A DNA stretch of 7,634 bases from PNKC01 sp039917655 (GCA_039917655.1 JBDSJC010000028.1:1-7634); one strand, 5' to 3'; counted from the first letter of the stretch, positions 1 through 6,138 are shown. Numbers and translations are program-made. The notes: a model not told the origin generated them from the letters alone.

Positions 1-1
1 G

Positions 2-865
2 CTTGACCGGGTGAAGGCGATCGAGATCAAAGCCCGCCGGCTGGTTAATGACCTGTTTCTCGGTGAGTACCACGCGGTTTTCCGCGGACGGGGCCTCGAG
101 TTCGATGAACTCCGGCCGTACGTGCCGGGAGACGACGTGCGCTCGTTGGACTGGAAAGTGATGGCGCGGACGGGCGTGCCGGTGATCCGCAGGTACCGCG
201 AAGACCGCGACCTGACGGTGCTCTTCGTGGTGGATGTCAGCGCCTCGCAGGGCGTTGGGGCGTTGCCGCGGACGAAAGAGGACCTGGCGGCGGAGCTCTG
301 CGCGGTGCTGGCACTGGCGGCAATCCGTAACAAGGACAAGGTTGGCCTGCTGCTCTTCGCTAGCAAGCCGGAGCGCTACGTGCGTCCTGCTGGTGGCTCG
401 ACGCATGTATTGCGCGTGGTGCGCGAGGTGCTCTGGGCGCAGCCCGAGACGCGCGGGACGGATATCGGGGCGGCGCTGGAGTACCTGACTGGCGTGCAGA
501 AGCGACGGGCCACCGTTTTCCTGGTGTCAGACTTCCTTACCGGCGACTACGCGCGACAGCTGCGCGCCGCTGCCCGCCGCCACGACATCATTGCGCTGCG
601 CGTCCGCGAGCCGCTCGATGAAGCACTGCCGGACGCGGGCATCATCTGCCTGACCGATGCGGAGAGTGGTGAGCCCGTGGACGTTGACACGGGCAGCGCA
701 GCAGTTCGCGAGGCGTACGCAGCCCATGTGCGCGACCTCGACGACGACCGAAAGCGTCTGTTTGGCTCGCTCGGCGTTGATGAGATTCGCGTGCGGGTGG
801 GCGAAGACTACGTGCCTGCCCTGCTCGCGTTCTTCAAGCGGCGCGGCGTGGCGGCGGCCGGATGA
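2..865 (+). CDS. DUF58 domain protein (MoxR-associated, VWA-like), 5' partial
   Basis: Cytoplasmic DUF58 protein, the usual partner of a MoxR AAA+ ATPase; its exact biochemical role is not known. Numbered from the GTG at 11, the family signature is complete: GRGLEFDELRPYVPGDDVR with the following DW at residues 26-48 (Asp41, Asp42, Arg44, Asp47, Trp48). A VWA-like fold follows with a metal-site motif DVSAS (Asp75, Ser77, Ser79), Thr150 in RGTDIG and Asp174 in VSDF. No membrane segment or signal peptide is visible. The frame stays open to the left edge, where it encodes Leu-Asp-Arg. Relatives usually have about ten residues before the 'RRIEIKTRRLV'-like segment, so the GTG at 11 is probably internal and the true start lies just off the window. 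It ends in an ATGA overlap with the next gene. A moxR gene would be expected immediately upstream. Confidence 0.93.
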   Translation, partial: LDRVKAIEIKARRLVNDLFLGEYHAVFRGRGLEFDELRPYVPGDDVRSLDWKVMARTGVPVIRRYREDRDLTVLFVVDVSASQGVGALPRTKEDLAAELCAVLALAAIRNKDKVGLLLFASKPERYVRPAGGSTHVLRVVREVLWAQPETRGTDIGAALEYLTGVQKRRATVFLVSDFLTGDYARQLRAAARRHDIIALRVREPLDEALPDAGIICLTDAESGEPVDVDTGSAAVREAYAAHVRDLDDDRKRLFGSLGVDEIRVRVGEDYVPALLAFFKRRGVAAAG

Positions 866-1761
866 CGCGCAGCGCGGCGTGGCTGGCGACGGCGGCGCTC
901 TTGCCCCTGGTCCTGTTCGCGAGCGCAAGCGCGGACGATGGCGACACGGCACGGCTCGCCCGCCCGTCCCTGGGGGTTGGGGAGCAGGTCGCAATGCGCC
1001 TTGAGGTGACCACTGGAGTTGGGCAGACGGTTGAGGTGAACCCGGGTGGCGCGGAGTGGAAGGGCGTGGAAGTGGTGCGTGTGACGGGCACCACTTCGCG
1101 GCGAGTGAACGACCGCGCCGTGCACACCATCGACCTTGTAGTCGCATCGTTCGCGCCAGGGAAGGCGGAGTTCCGGCCGGTTGTTAGCGTGGTCAACGGT
1201 TCGGAAGTCACTCAGCGCGCGCTTCCGCCGCTCACCCTGAACGTCCTTTCGAGCCTGGGACCCGACGACAAACTCCAGATCTCGCCGCTCGCGCCACCCG
1301 CGGGGATCGCGGGGGCCGAGGCCCCACTGCTGCGTCCGGCAGTGGCGCTCGCCGCGGTCATGGCGCTTTGTGCCGTGTCCGCGGCGCTCTTCCTTGGCGC
1401 GCGCGCTTTCATCCGGCGGCCGAAGCGCCAGGAGATGGAGGCGCCGCTGCTTGCGCTGCCGCCCACGCTCACGGGTGCCGAGGGGCTCATCGATAGCGAC
1501 CCGGTGGGCGCTTATCGCACGCTCTCCTCGGTGGTCAGAGGAGCGCTTGGGAGCAAGTACGGGTTCCCCGCGTCTTCGCTCACCACGCCCGAGTTGAAGC
1601 GCAGGATGGAGTCCGCGGGCGTCGATCGCTGGCAGGCCCGGCTCGTCGGCGGGCTGTTGGAAGAGTGCGACGCAGTGATCTACGCGGGCTACCGGCCGGC
1701 GGGCGAACGCCGCAACGCGGACCTGAACATGGCGCGCGAAATCGTCGAAGAGGTCTCCTGA
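862..1761 (+). CDS. BatD/DUF4381-like membrane-anchored protein of the Bat operon
   Basis: 299 residues. An N-terminal signal peptide (hydrophobic residues 6-22, likely cleavage near ASA/DD at 23-26) leads to a beta-rich extracytoplasmic domain at about 30-130. A single transmembrane helix spans about 158-180, followed by basic residues (RRPKR, 185-189) that mark the cytoplasmic side. The cytoplasmic tail at 205-299 has the pattern of DUF4381/BatD C-termini: a helix ending in Tyr-Gly-hydrophobic-Pro, a Thr-x-Glu-Leu motif (242-245) and a late Leu-Leu-Glu-x-Cys-Asp segment (265-270) followed by Tyr-Ala-Gly. The start is the ATG that overlaps the DUF58 stop (ATGA). Its position between the DUF58 and BatA genes is typical of this operon type. 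It probably replaces the large BatD, as a membrane partner of the VWA proteins. The family call rests on layout and short motifs, since overall similarity to named families cannot be measured here. Confidence 0.8.
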   Translation: MTRSAAWLATAALLPLVLFASASADDGDTARLARPSLGVGEQVAMRLEVTTGVGQTVEVNPGGAEWKGVEVVRVTGTTSRRVNDRAVHTIDLVVASFAPGKAEFRPVVSVVNGSEVTQRALPPLTLNVLSSLGPDDKLQISPLAPPAGIAGAEAPLLRPAVALAAVMALCAVSAALFLGARAFIRRPKRQEMEAPLLALPPTLTGAEGLIDSDPVGAYRTLSSVVRGALGSKYGFPASSLTTPELKRRMESAGVDRWQARLVGGLLEECDAVIYAGYRPAGERRNADLNMAREIVEEVS

Positions 1762-2699
1762 TGGAGTTCGCCACGCCAATCGCGCTCGCTCTGGCGGTGT
1801 TGGCTGTGCCGGTGTTTCTGCTGGCGCGGGCACGCAGCAGGCGGCTGGTGCGCATCCCATTCGCCGCGCCGTTAGCGGTCGCCAAAAAAACGCTGCGCCT
1901 GCGCTTGCTGCCCTTCCTACCGGTCCTGCGGGTGCTCGCGCTCGTTGCCCTGGCCGTCGCCATCGCCGGCCCGCGCGTGGGCGATGCCAACGCCGTGGTT
2001 CCCAGCCAGGGCGTGGATATTGCCCTTTCGCTGGACATTTCGAGTTCGATGAACACCGCCGGCTTCGGCGGCGCCACGCGGTTGGAAGGCGCCAAAAAAG
2101 TAATTCGTGACTTTATCAAGGGGCGCGAAAGCGACCGCATCGGGCTCGTCGTCTTCCAGCGCGACGCCCTCCCGCTCTCGCCGCCGAGTCTCGACTACAA
2201 GGCGCTGGACAGCATCGTCAGCCAACTGGAGAGCGGCCTGCTACCGGACGGGACCGGCATTGGCGTTGGGCTTGGCAGCGCGCTCAACATGCTGCGGGAT
2301 TCCACGGCGGCCAGCCGGATCGTGATTCTCCTGACCGATGGTGAGCACAATGCGGATTCGATCTCGCCTGAGGACGCCGCCCAGCTCGCGAGCGCGCTGA
2401 AGATCCGGGTCTACACAGTGGGCGTTGTTTCCACCAACGCCACCGGCAGGTCGGAGATCGATGAAAAGCTGCTCCAGGCTATCGCGGACAGCACGAACGG
2501 CAAGTATTTCAAGGCGAACAATCCCCAGGCGCTGGCCGATGTCTACGCCGCAATCGGAAAGCTGGAGACGAGCCGCGTGGGCCGCGAACGGTTCGAACGC
2601 TTCACCCAGCTCGCGCCGTGGTTCGCTGGCGCGGCTGCGCTGCTGCTGCTCGCCGATCTGACGCTACGCGGGACGTGGTTGAGGCGGAACCCAGCATGA
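1761..2699 (+). CDS. batA: BatA-like VWA domain membrane protein
   Basis: 312 residues, the usual BatA size. Two N-terminal helices (about 4-23 and 53-70) are separated by a basic loop (RARSRR, KK, RLR), which by the positive-inside rule is cytoplasmic. This puts the following VWA domain (about 84-265) outside the cytoplasmic membrane. The metal-ion-dependent adhesion site is complete: Asp92-x-Ser94-x-Ser96 (DISSS), Thr165 in DGTGIG and Asp193 in LTDGEHN. A third helix lies at about 286-302, followed by a basic tail. The start at 1761 is chosen over an in-frame ATG at 1665 because it gives a proper N-terminal BatA membrane segment and forms a TGATG overlap with the previous stop. It is also preceded by GAGGT (1750-1754) with a 6-nt spacer. 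BatA proteins are linked to stress or oxygen tolerance in Bacteroides, but their molecular function is unsettled. Confidence 0.93.
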   Translation: MEFATPIALALAVLAVPVFLLARARSRRLVRIPFAAPLAVAKKTLRLRLLPFLPVLRVLALVALAVAIAGPRVGDANAVVPSQGVDIALSLDISSSMNTAGFGGATRLEGAKKVIRDFIKGRESDRIGLVVFQRDALPLSPPSLDYKALDSIVSQLESGLLPDGTGIGVGLGSALNMLRDSTAASRIVILLTDGEHNADSISPEDAAQLASALKIRVYTVGVVSTNATGRSEIDEKLLQAIADSTNGKYFKANNPQALADVYAAIGKLETSRVGRERFERFTQLAPWFAGAAALLLLADLTLRGTWLRRNPA

Positions 2700-4468
2700 G
2701 CGAGCTCGATTTTGCACGGCCGTGGCTGCTGGTCGTGCTAGTCCTCGTGCCGGTTGCATTCGCCGGGTGGGTGGCCGGGGTGCGCCGCGCAGCCCGCAAG
2801 ATGCAGGCGTTTTCCCGCACCCGCCAGCATGGCCCGCCCTACCTTGCCGCGGCGCTCTTTGCTGGAGCGGCAATGCTGGCGATCATCGCGGCCGCATTGC
2901 CCCAATGGGGGACCACACAATCGCGTGTGCCGCGCAACGGCGCCGACCTCGTCATCGTGCTGGATATTTCGCGGAGCATGGACGCGCGCGATGTGCAGCC
3001 GAACCGGCTGGAGGCCGCCAAGACAGCCCTGGCGCAAACGCTTGGCCGCCTCGGCGGCGACCGCGTGGGGCTGGTGGTCTTCGCCGGAACGTCTCGTCTG
3101 CGCTTTCCATTGACCACGGACCTCGCGGCGGCGACGCAGGTTATCGCCTCGCTTGAATCCGGCACGATCATCGTCGAGGGCGGGTCGAGTGCTGCGCTCG
3201 GACTCGACCTTGCGATAGCCGCGTTCGACGAAGGACGTGCAGGCGGCCGCGCGGTGCTGCTTCTGACCGACGGTGATGACCTCGGCGGCGACCCGGCGGC
3301 TACGGTGGAACGCGTCAGGCAGTCCGGTATTGACCTGCTCGTCGCTGGCGTGGGGACGGCTGAAGGCGGACGCGTGCCGGTGATCGACCCCAAGACCTTC
3401 CGCCCGGCCGACAAACTGGACGCCAGCGGCCAACCGATCCTGACGAAACTGAACGAGACCTTCCTGCGGGCGATTGCAACGGCGTCCGGCGGGCGCTACC
3501 TCGGATCGGAGCTCGCAACCGTCCCGGGGGCGGTGGCCGGGAGACTCCAGGCCCTGAAGAGCGCCCAGGTGGATGAGCGCGCAACCACGATCCCGGTCGA
3601 GCGCTTCCAGTGGTTTGCGGGCGGGGCGCTGGTATTGCTGGTGTTGGGCAGCGTGGCGGAATGGCTGAGCCGGCGCGACCGGCGCCTGTGGCTGGCGCTT
3701 GCGGGACTGCTCGCAACGTTCCTTCTCGGGGGCTGCGCGACGGACGCCTACTCGGCGAACGAAGCGGGCCGGGACGCTCTACGCAGCGGCGACACGACCC
3801 TGGCGATCGAGAAGTTTATCGAGGCCCAGGCCGCGAAGCCAGACGACGCCCAGATCAGCCTCAACTTGGCCGCGGCCTACCACGCTGCCGAGCGCTACGA
3901 CGAAGCGACGCTCGCCGCGCGCCGGGTGAGCGGATCGCCAGCCTCTGAAGACCGGGCCAAAGCGTTCGCCAGCATTGGCCACCACGCGTTCGCCACCGGG
4001 CAGTTCGAAGAATCGCTGGACGCCTTCCACCGCTCGCTGCTCGAAGACCCAACCGATGAGACAACCCGGCACGACTACGAGGTGGTCCGCCGCCTGCTCA
4101 ACCCCGAGGAGGAGAATCCGCCCGCGGAGAACCCACCGGGCGCCTCGCCAACTCCGGGTGAGGCAGCCGATGGTGGCCCGGGGACTGGCGCGCTGCCGCC
4201 AACTCCGAACTCGACGCCGACAGCGGGCGGGAGGGTGCCGCCACCCTCAGCAGGCCCTCCTGGGGCCGGCCCGGGAGCGAGTCGCGACGCTGCCTCGATC
4301 GACAAACAGCTGCGCGACCTCGATGCGCAGGTTGCGCGGCTGGTGGCGGAGGGCGGTGAGAGGCCGACGGCGGCCCAGGCGCTGGCGATCCTGCGCCTGC
4401 TGGCCGAGCGGTCGCGCATCGCGGCGCAGCGCGACGGCTCGGCTTCGAACAACCCTCGCGACTATTAA
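2696..4468 (+). CDS. batB: BatB-BatC fusion: VWA domain plus TPR domain membrane protein
   Basis: 590 residues; the start overlaps the batA stop as ATGA, with a GAGG 10 nt upstream. Helices at about 9-28 and 48-69 are separated by a basic cytoplasmic loop. A VWA domain (about 83-290) follows with Asp90-x-Ser92-x-Ser94 (DISRS) and Asp192 in LTDGDD. The usual MIDAS threonine is replaced by serine (GGSS, 162-165). A third helix spans 306-322, the loop SRRDRR is basic, and a fourth helix at 331-346 ends in LLGGC, a lipobox-like sequence with Cys347. About three TPR-like repeats follow (about 354-387, 388-419, 421-455). A Pro/Gly-rich linker of roughly 60 residues (469-530) leads to a helical C-terminus (533-580). 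VWA-TPR fusions of this kind are known in several phyla. By topology, both the VWA and TPR parts should be extracytoplasmic. The TPRs probably scaffold partner proteins. Confidence 0.93.
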   Translation: MSELDFARPWLLVVLVLVPVAFAGWVAGVRRAARKMQAFSRTRQHGPPYLAAALFAGAAMLAIIAAALPQWGTTQSRVPRNGADLVIVLDISRSMDARDVQPNRLEAAKTALAQTLGRLGGDRVGLVVFAGTSRLRFPLTTDLAAATQVIASLESGTIIVEGGSSAALGLDLAIAAFDEGRAGGRAVLLLTDGDDLGGDPAATVERVRQSGIDLLVAGVGTAEGGRVPVIDPKTFRPADKLDASGQPILTKLNETFLRAIATASGGRYLGSELATVPGAVAGRLQALKSAQVDERATTIPVERFQWFAGGALVLLVLGSVAEWLSRRDRRLWLALAGLLATFLLGGCATDAYSANEAGRDALRSGDTTLAIEKFIEAQAAKPDDAQISLNLAAAYHAAERYDEATLAARRVSGSPASEDRAKAFASIGHHAFATGQFEESLDAFHRSLLEDPTDETTRHDYEVVRRLLNPEEENPPAENPPGASPTPGEAADGGPGTGALPPTPNSTPTAGGRVPPPSAGPPGAGPGASRDAASIDKQLRDLDAQVARLVAEGGERPTAAQALAILRLLAERSRIAAQRDGSASNNPRDY

Positions 4469-4574
4469 CCTGTCTGAGTTGGGCTGCTGAGCGTCGGCCC
4501 ACACGAACCCACGGGGAGTCATGAAGCCACGAAAAAGGTGGTGGAGTTCCGGGCGTGTTCCCCGGGGCGCTGAA

Positions 4575-4595
4575 GAGGGGCCGTTACGGCCCCTT
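4575..4595. terminator. Hairpin between convergent genes, possible bidirectional terminator
   Basis: A perfect 8-bp inverted repeat (AGGGGCCG, 3-base loop TTA, CGGCCCCT) at 4576-4594, extendable by one G-T pair. It lies 107 bases after the Bat operon stop and about 34 bases beyond the stop of the convergent minus-strand small gene, the expected place for a shared terminator. Neither side has a T-run, so intrinsic termination is uncertain; it could instead protect or pause the 3' ends. Confidence 0.5.
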
Positions 4596-4628
4596 CCCTG
4601 TATGCTGGTTCGCTTCGCTTAGTTCCGT

Positions 4629-4745
4629 CTATTTCTTGACGCGAATGTGTTCCGGTTTGCCGCCAATTCGCGGTGTAACGGATTTTGGGCCGCCGAACCC
4701 GGGCTTGGGCGGTTGGCCGGGCTTCGGCTTTGGCTGCTTCGCCAT
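4629..4745 (-). CDS. Very small basic Lys/Pro/Gly-rich protein (38 residues)
   Basis: An ATG at 4745 opens 38 codons ending in TAG. It is preceded by AAAGGAG with 6 nt between GGAG (4752-4755) and the ATG, the best Shine-Dalgarno site in the window. The product begins MAKQPKPKPG and ends in IRVKK. It has 8 Lys, 2 Arg, one acidic residue (Glu32), 9 Pro and 6 Gly, with no Cys, giving a net charge of about +9. There is no signal peptide or membrane segment, and it is likely unstructured. I do not recognise a family. Such a composition fits nucleic-acid or ribosome contact, but that is only a guess. It is divergent from the RAM-domain gene and convergent with the Bat operon. The ribosome site and the non-coding surroundings argue for a real gene; the short length is the main reason for doubt. 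Confidence 0.6.
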   Translation of the reverse strand: MAKQPKPKPGQPPKPGFGGPKSVTPRIGGKPEHIRVKK

Positions 4746-4751
4746 GAGAAG

Positions 4752-4757
4752 CTCCTT
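4752..4757 (-). promoter_or_regulatory. Strong Shine-Dalgarno site of the 38-residue gene
   Basis: The minus strand reads AAGGAG here (AAAGGAG with the next base), 6 nt before the ATG at 4745. This decides the start of the small gene. It contrasts with the neighbouring gene at 4929, which has no ribosome site. Confidence 0.65.
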
Positions 4758-4843
4758 TCGTGTGAACGCGGTACGCCCCGGCAGATGCCAGGCGCCACTG
4801 GGATCCGTTCGCTGGACCCATCACATCGCCGGAGCCCTCCAGA

Positions 4844-4862
4844 GCCGGACGTACGTCTCGGC
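4844..4862. repeat. 10-bp perfect palindrome in the divergent upstream region
   Basis: GACGTACGTC at 4848-4857 is a perfect palindrome, flanked by GCCG (4844-4847) and CGGC (4859-4862) with one unpaired T. It lies 60-85 bases upstream of the RAM-domain gene and about 100 bases upstream of the divergent 38-residue gene. It could be an operator for either, but chance is possible in GC-rich DNA. Confidence 0.3.
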
Positions 4863-4916
4863 CTCTCCATGGTAGGGCGGGCCGGGGGCGTTACACCAGA
4901 CCTTTGGGCGCTGGGG

Positions 4917-4922
4917 TAGACT
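4917..4922 (+). promoter_or_regulatory. -10 box of a leaderless promoter for the RAM-domain gene
   Basis: TAGACT fits the TANNNT -10 pattern and ends 6 nt before the ATG at 4929, so transcription would start at or next to the start codon. No Shine-Dalgarno site precedes this ATG. The same hexamer at the same distance precedes the MFS gene (6139-6144). No convincing -35 is seen; TTACAC at 4891 has a 20-nt spacer. Confidence 0.6.
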
Positions 4923-4928
4923 TCAGCG

Positions 4929-5174
4929 ATGCGCGCTGTCTTCGTCATGGTGAAAACCGAACCCGGCCACGGGACTGAAGTGGCGAACCGGATCGCGGAA
5001 GTCGAAAGCTTCTCGGAGGCGTTCAGCATCACCGGCCAGTACGACCTGCTGGTTAAGCTCTACATCGATGACGTGGACGGCCTCGGCCGGCTGATCGAGC
5101 GGCAGATCCATTCGATCCCGCACATCCGGGACACGTTCACGATCCTGACGTTCGAAGCGTTTGGAGCGCCGTAG
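4929..5174 (+). CDS. Stand-alone Lrp/AsnC ligand-binding (RAM/SraM) domain protein
   Basis: 81 residues with the whole length of an Lrp/AsnC C-terminal effector domain (beta-alpha-beta-beta-alpha-beta) and no helix-turn-helix. The N-terminal strand AVFVMVKT (3-10) is followed by a helix (14-25). The hallmark Gly36-x-Tyr38-Asp39 in the TGQYDLLVK segment comes next, then a second helix (49-62) and a last strand with DTFTILTFEAF (69-79). Such stand-alone RAM proteins form oligomers that bind amino acids or other small ligands and may modulate full-length Lrp proteins; the ligand here is unknown. The ATG is fixed by the leaderless promoter arrangement. The CtaG-like gene starts 12 nt after the stop, so the two are probably co-transcribed. 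Confidence 0.9.
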   Translation: MRAVFVMVKTEPGHGTEVANRIAEVESFSEAFSITGQYDLLVKLYIDDVDGLGRLIERQIHSIPHIRDTFTILTFEAFGAP

Positions 5175-5175
5175 C

Positions 5176-5181
5176 GAGGAG
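5176..5181 (+). promoter_or_regulatory. Shine-Dalgarno site deciding the GTG start of the CtaG-like gene
   Basis: GAGGAG lies 5 nt before the GTG at 5187, immediately after the stop of the RAM-domain gene. It supports GTG as the true start of the CtaG-like gene within a two-gene transcript. Confidence 0.7.
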
Positions 5182-5186
5182 CCGTT

Positions 5187-6098
5187 GTGATTGAGTCCGC
5201 GCCCCCACTTTTGGAGATCCTGCGGCATTTCGCGCCCGATCTGCCGTGGCTGGCGGCGCTTCTAGGCATCTCGGTGATCTACATTGTGGCGGCGCGCCGG
5301 GCCGGCGTCCGAAGCTCCGCGAAGCCTCACCCGCTCTGGCGGTCGGTCTGCTTTCTCGCCGGGCTGACGCTGGTGGGCGTGGCCGTACTTTCGCCGGTCG
5401 AACACTATGGCAACCGGTTGCTCTGGGTGGACTTCACGGGCTTCCTCATCCTGACGATGATCGCCGCGCCGCTGATCCTGGTCGGGTCGCCGCTCACGCT
5501 TGCGTTTCGAATTTCGAACAAGACGTGGCGCAAGCGGCTACGGGGCGTCTACCGCAACCGAATCCTCGCCGCCGTCAGCTTCCCAGCGGTCACCTGGCTG
5601 CTATTCGCGGTGGTTACCTACCTCTGGCAGTTCAGCGGCTTGACCGATGACGCCGCTCAGAACGTCTTCCTGCGGGACTTTCAACAGATTTCGCTGCTCG
5701 CGGTGGCGCTACTGTTCTGGCAGCCGGTGCTCTGCGCCGATCCGCAGCGTTGGCGGTTGCCCTATCCGCTGCGCGCGCTCTACGTGTTCGTGGAGATGAC
5801 CCACAAGGGGCTGTTCGGCGGGATGTTCCTGAGCATGAACCACCCGATGCACCGCTACTTCGCCGCCCAGCTTCCTGCGTGGGGCCCGGGACCGATGACC
5901 GATCAGCGGATATCGATCCTCATCCTCTGGATTGGGGGAAACCTGATCTTTGTTGTGGCGCTGGTCTGCCTGGTGGTGGGCTGGATGCATTATGAGCAAC
6001 GCGCGACGCGGCGCACGGACCGCCAACTGGAGCAGGCGCGAATCGCGGTGAGGGCGAAGCGGAGCGCGATGGAGCAGGTGTTCCGCAAGGGCGTGTAG
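5187..6098 (+). CDS. CtaG-like (Caa3_CtaG family) cytochrome c oxidase assembly membrane protein
   Basis: 303 residues, GTG start with a GAGGAG site 5 nt upstream. Seven hydrophobic helices are predicted at about 20-36, 52-70, 82-106, 126-148, 165-183, 195-216 and 242-266. Family marks are PLILVGSP (95-102), LLFWQPV (175-181) followed by Asp-Pro (185-186), LPYPLR (191-196), FGG (210-212), and Asp239-Gln240 with a Trp248-x-Gly-Gly before the last helix. The basic C-terminal tail (271-303) is probably cytoplasmic and helical. Caa3_CtaG members take part in assembly of caa3-type or related haem-copper oxidases, perhaps in copper delivery. Compared with the pattern I know, several usual histidines are missing (see findings), so the function may have shifted. 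No oxidase subunit gene is in the window. It is probably co-transcribed with the RAM gene. Confidence 0.82.
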   Translation: MIESAPPLLEILRHFAPDLPWLAALLGISVIYIVAARRAGVRSSAKPHPLWRSVCFLAGLTLVGVAVLSPVEHYGNRLLWVDFTGFLILTMIAAPLILVGSPLTLAFRISNKTWRKRLRGVYRNRILAAVSFPAVTWLLFAVVTYLWQFSGLTDDAAQNVFLRDFQQISLLAVALLFWQPVLCADPQRWRLPYPLRALYVFVEMTHKGLFGGMFLSMNHPMHRYFAAQLPAWGPGPMTDQRISILILWIGGNLIFVVALVCLVVGWMHYEQRATRRTDRQLEQARIAVRAKRSAMEQVFRKGV

Positions 6099-6138
6099 GG
6101 CAGCGAGTTGTTCGATGCAACTTGTCCCGCTCTGCGTG

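Larger units (their letters stand above)
4469..4928. other. Longest intergenic region, with a small gene, a hairpin and a palindrome
   Basis: 460 bases between the Bat operon and the RAM-domain gene. The first 100 bases (4469-4570) contain nothing I can name: no tRNA-like T-arm, no repeat and no clear promoter. A GC-rich hairpin follows (4575-4595), then a 117-base minus-strand gene (4629-4745). The remaining 183 bases (4746-4928) lie between two divergent genes and hold a palindrome and the leaderless promoter of the RAM gene. Confidence 0.6.

Noticed and set aside
1665..1760. Upstream in-frame ATG that would lengthen BatA by 32 residues.
   Set aside because: The extension is Arg/Gly-rich, overlaps the preceding gene by about 97 bases and has no family match. 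The start at 1761 gives the proper membrane segment, a ribosome site and a TGATG junction.
808..1860. Long minus-strand open frame (350 codons) opposite the Bat operon.
   Set aside because: Shadow frame in GC-rich coding DNA: Arg/Pro/His-rich translation with no domain, opposite three well-supported genes.
2618..2695. Upstream in-frame start that would lengthen BatB by 26 residues.
   Set aside because: Overlaps the end of batA and encodes an Arg/Ala-rich stretch. The ATGA overlap at 2696 gives the standard BatB N-terminus.
4521..4622. A 33-codon plus-strand frame starting ATG-AAG-CCA after GGGGAG.
   Set aside because: The GGGGAG is only 2 nt from the ATG, too close for a normal ribosome site. 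The frame runs through the terminator-like hairpin and ends with a non-descript Arg/Pro-rich sequence.
4469..4928. Search for a tRNA, riboswitch or mobile-element ends in the long intergenic region.
   Set aside because: GGTTCGC near 4607 resembles part of a T-arm, but no cloverleaf can be built around it. No terminal inverted repeats or target duplications were seen.
4519..5032. Two longer minus-strand frames across the intergenic region (101 and 137 codons).
   Set aside because: They have no ribosome site and low-complexity Arg/Ser-rich translations, and they cross the 38-residue gene in other frames and one runs into the RAM gene.
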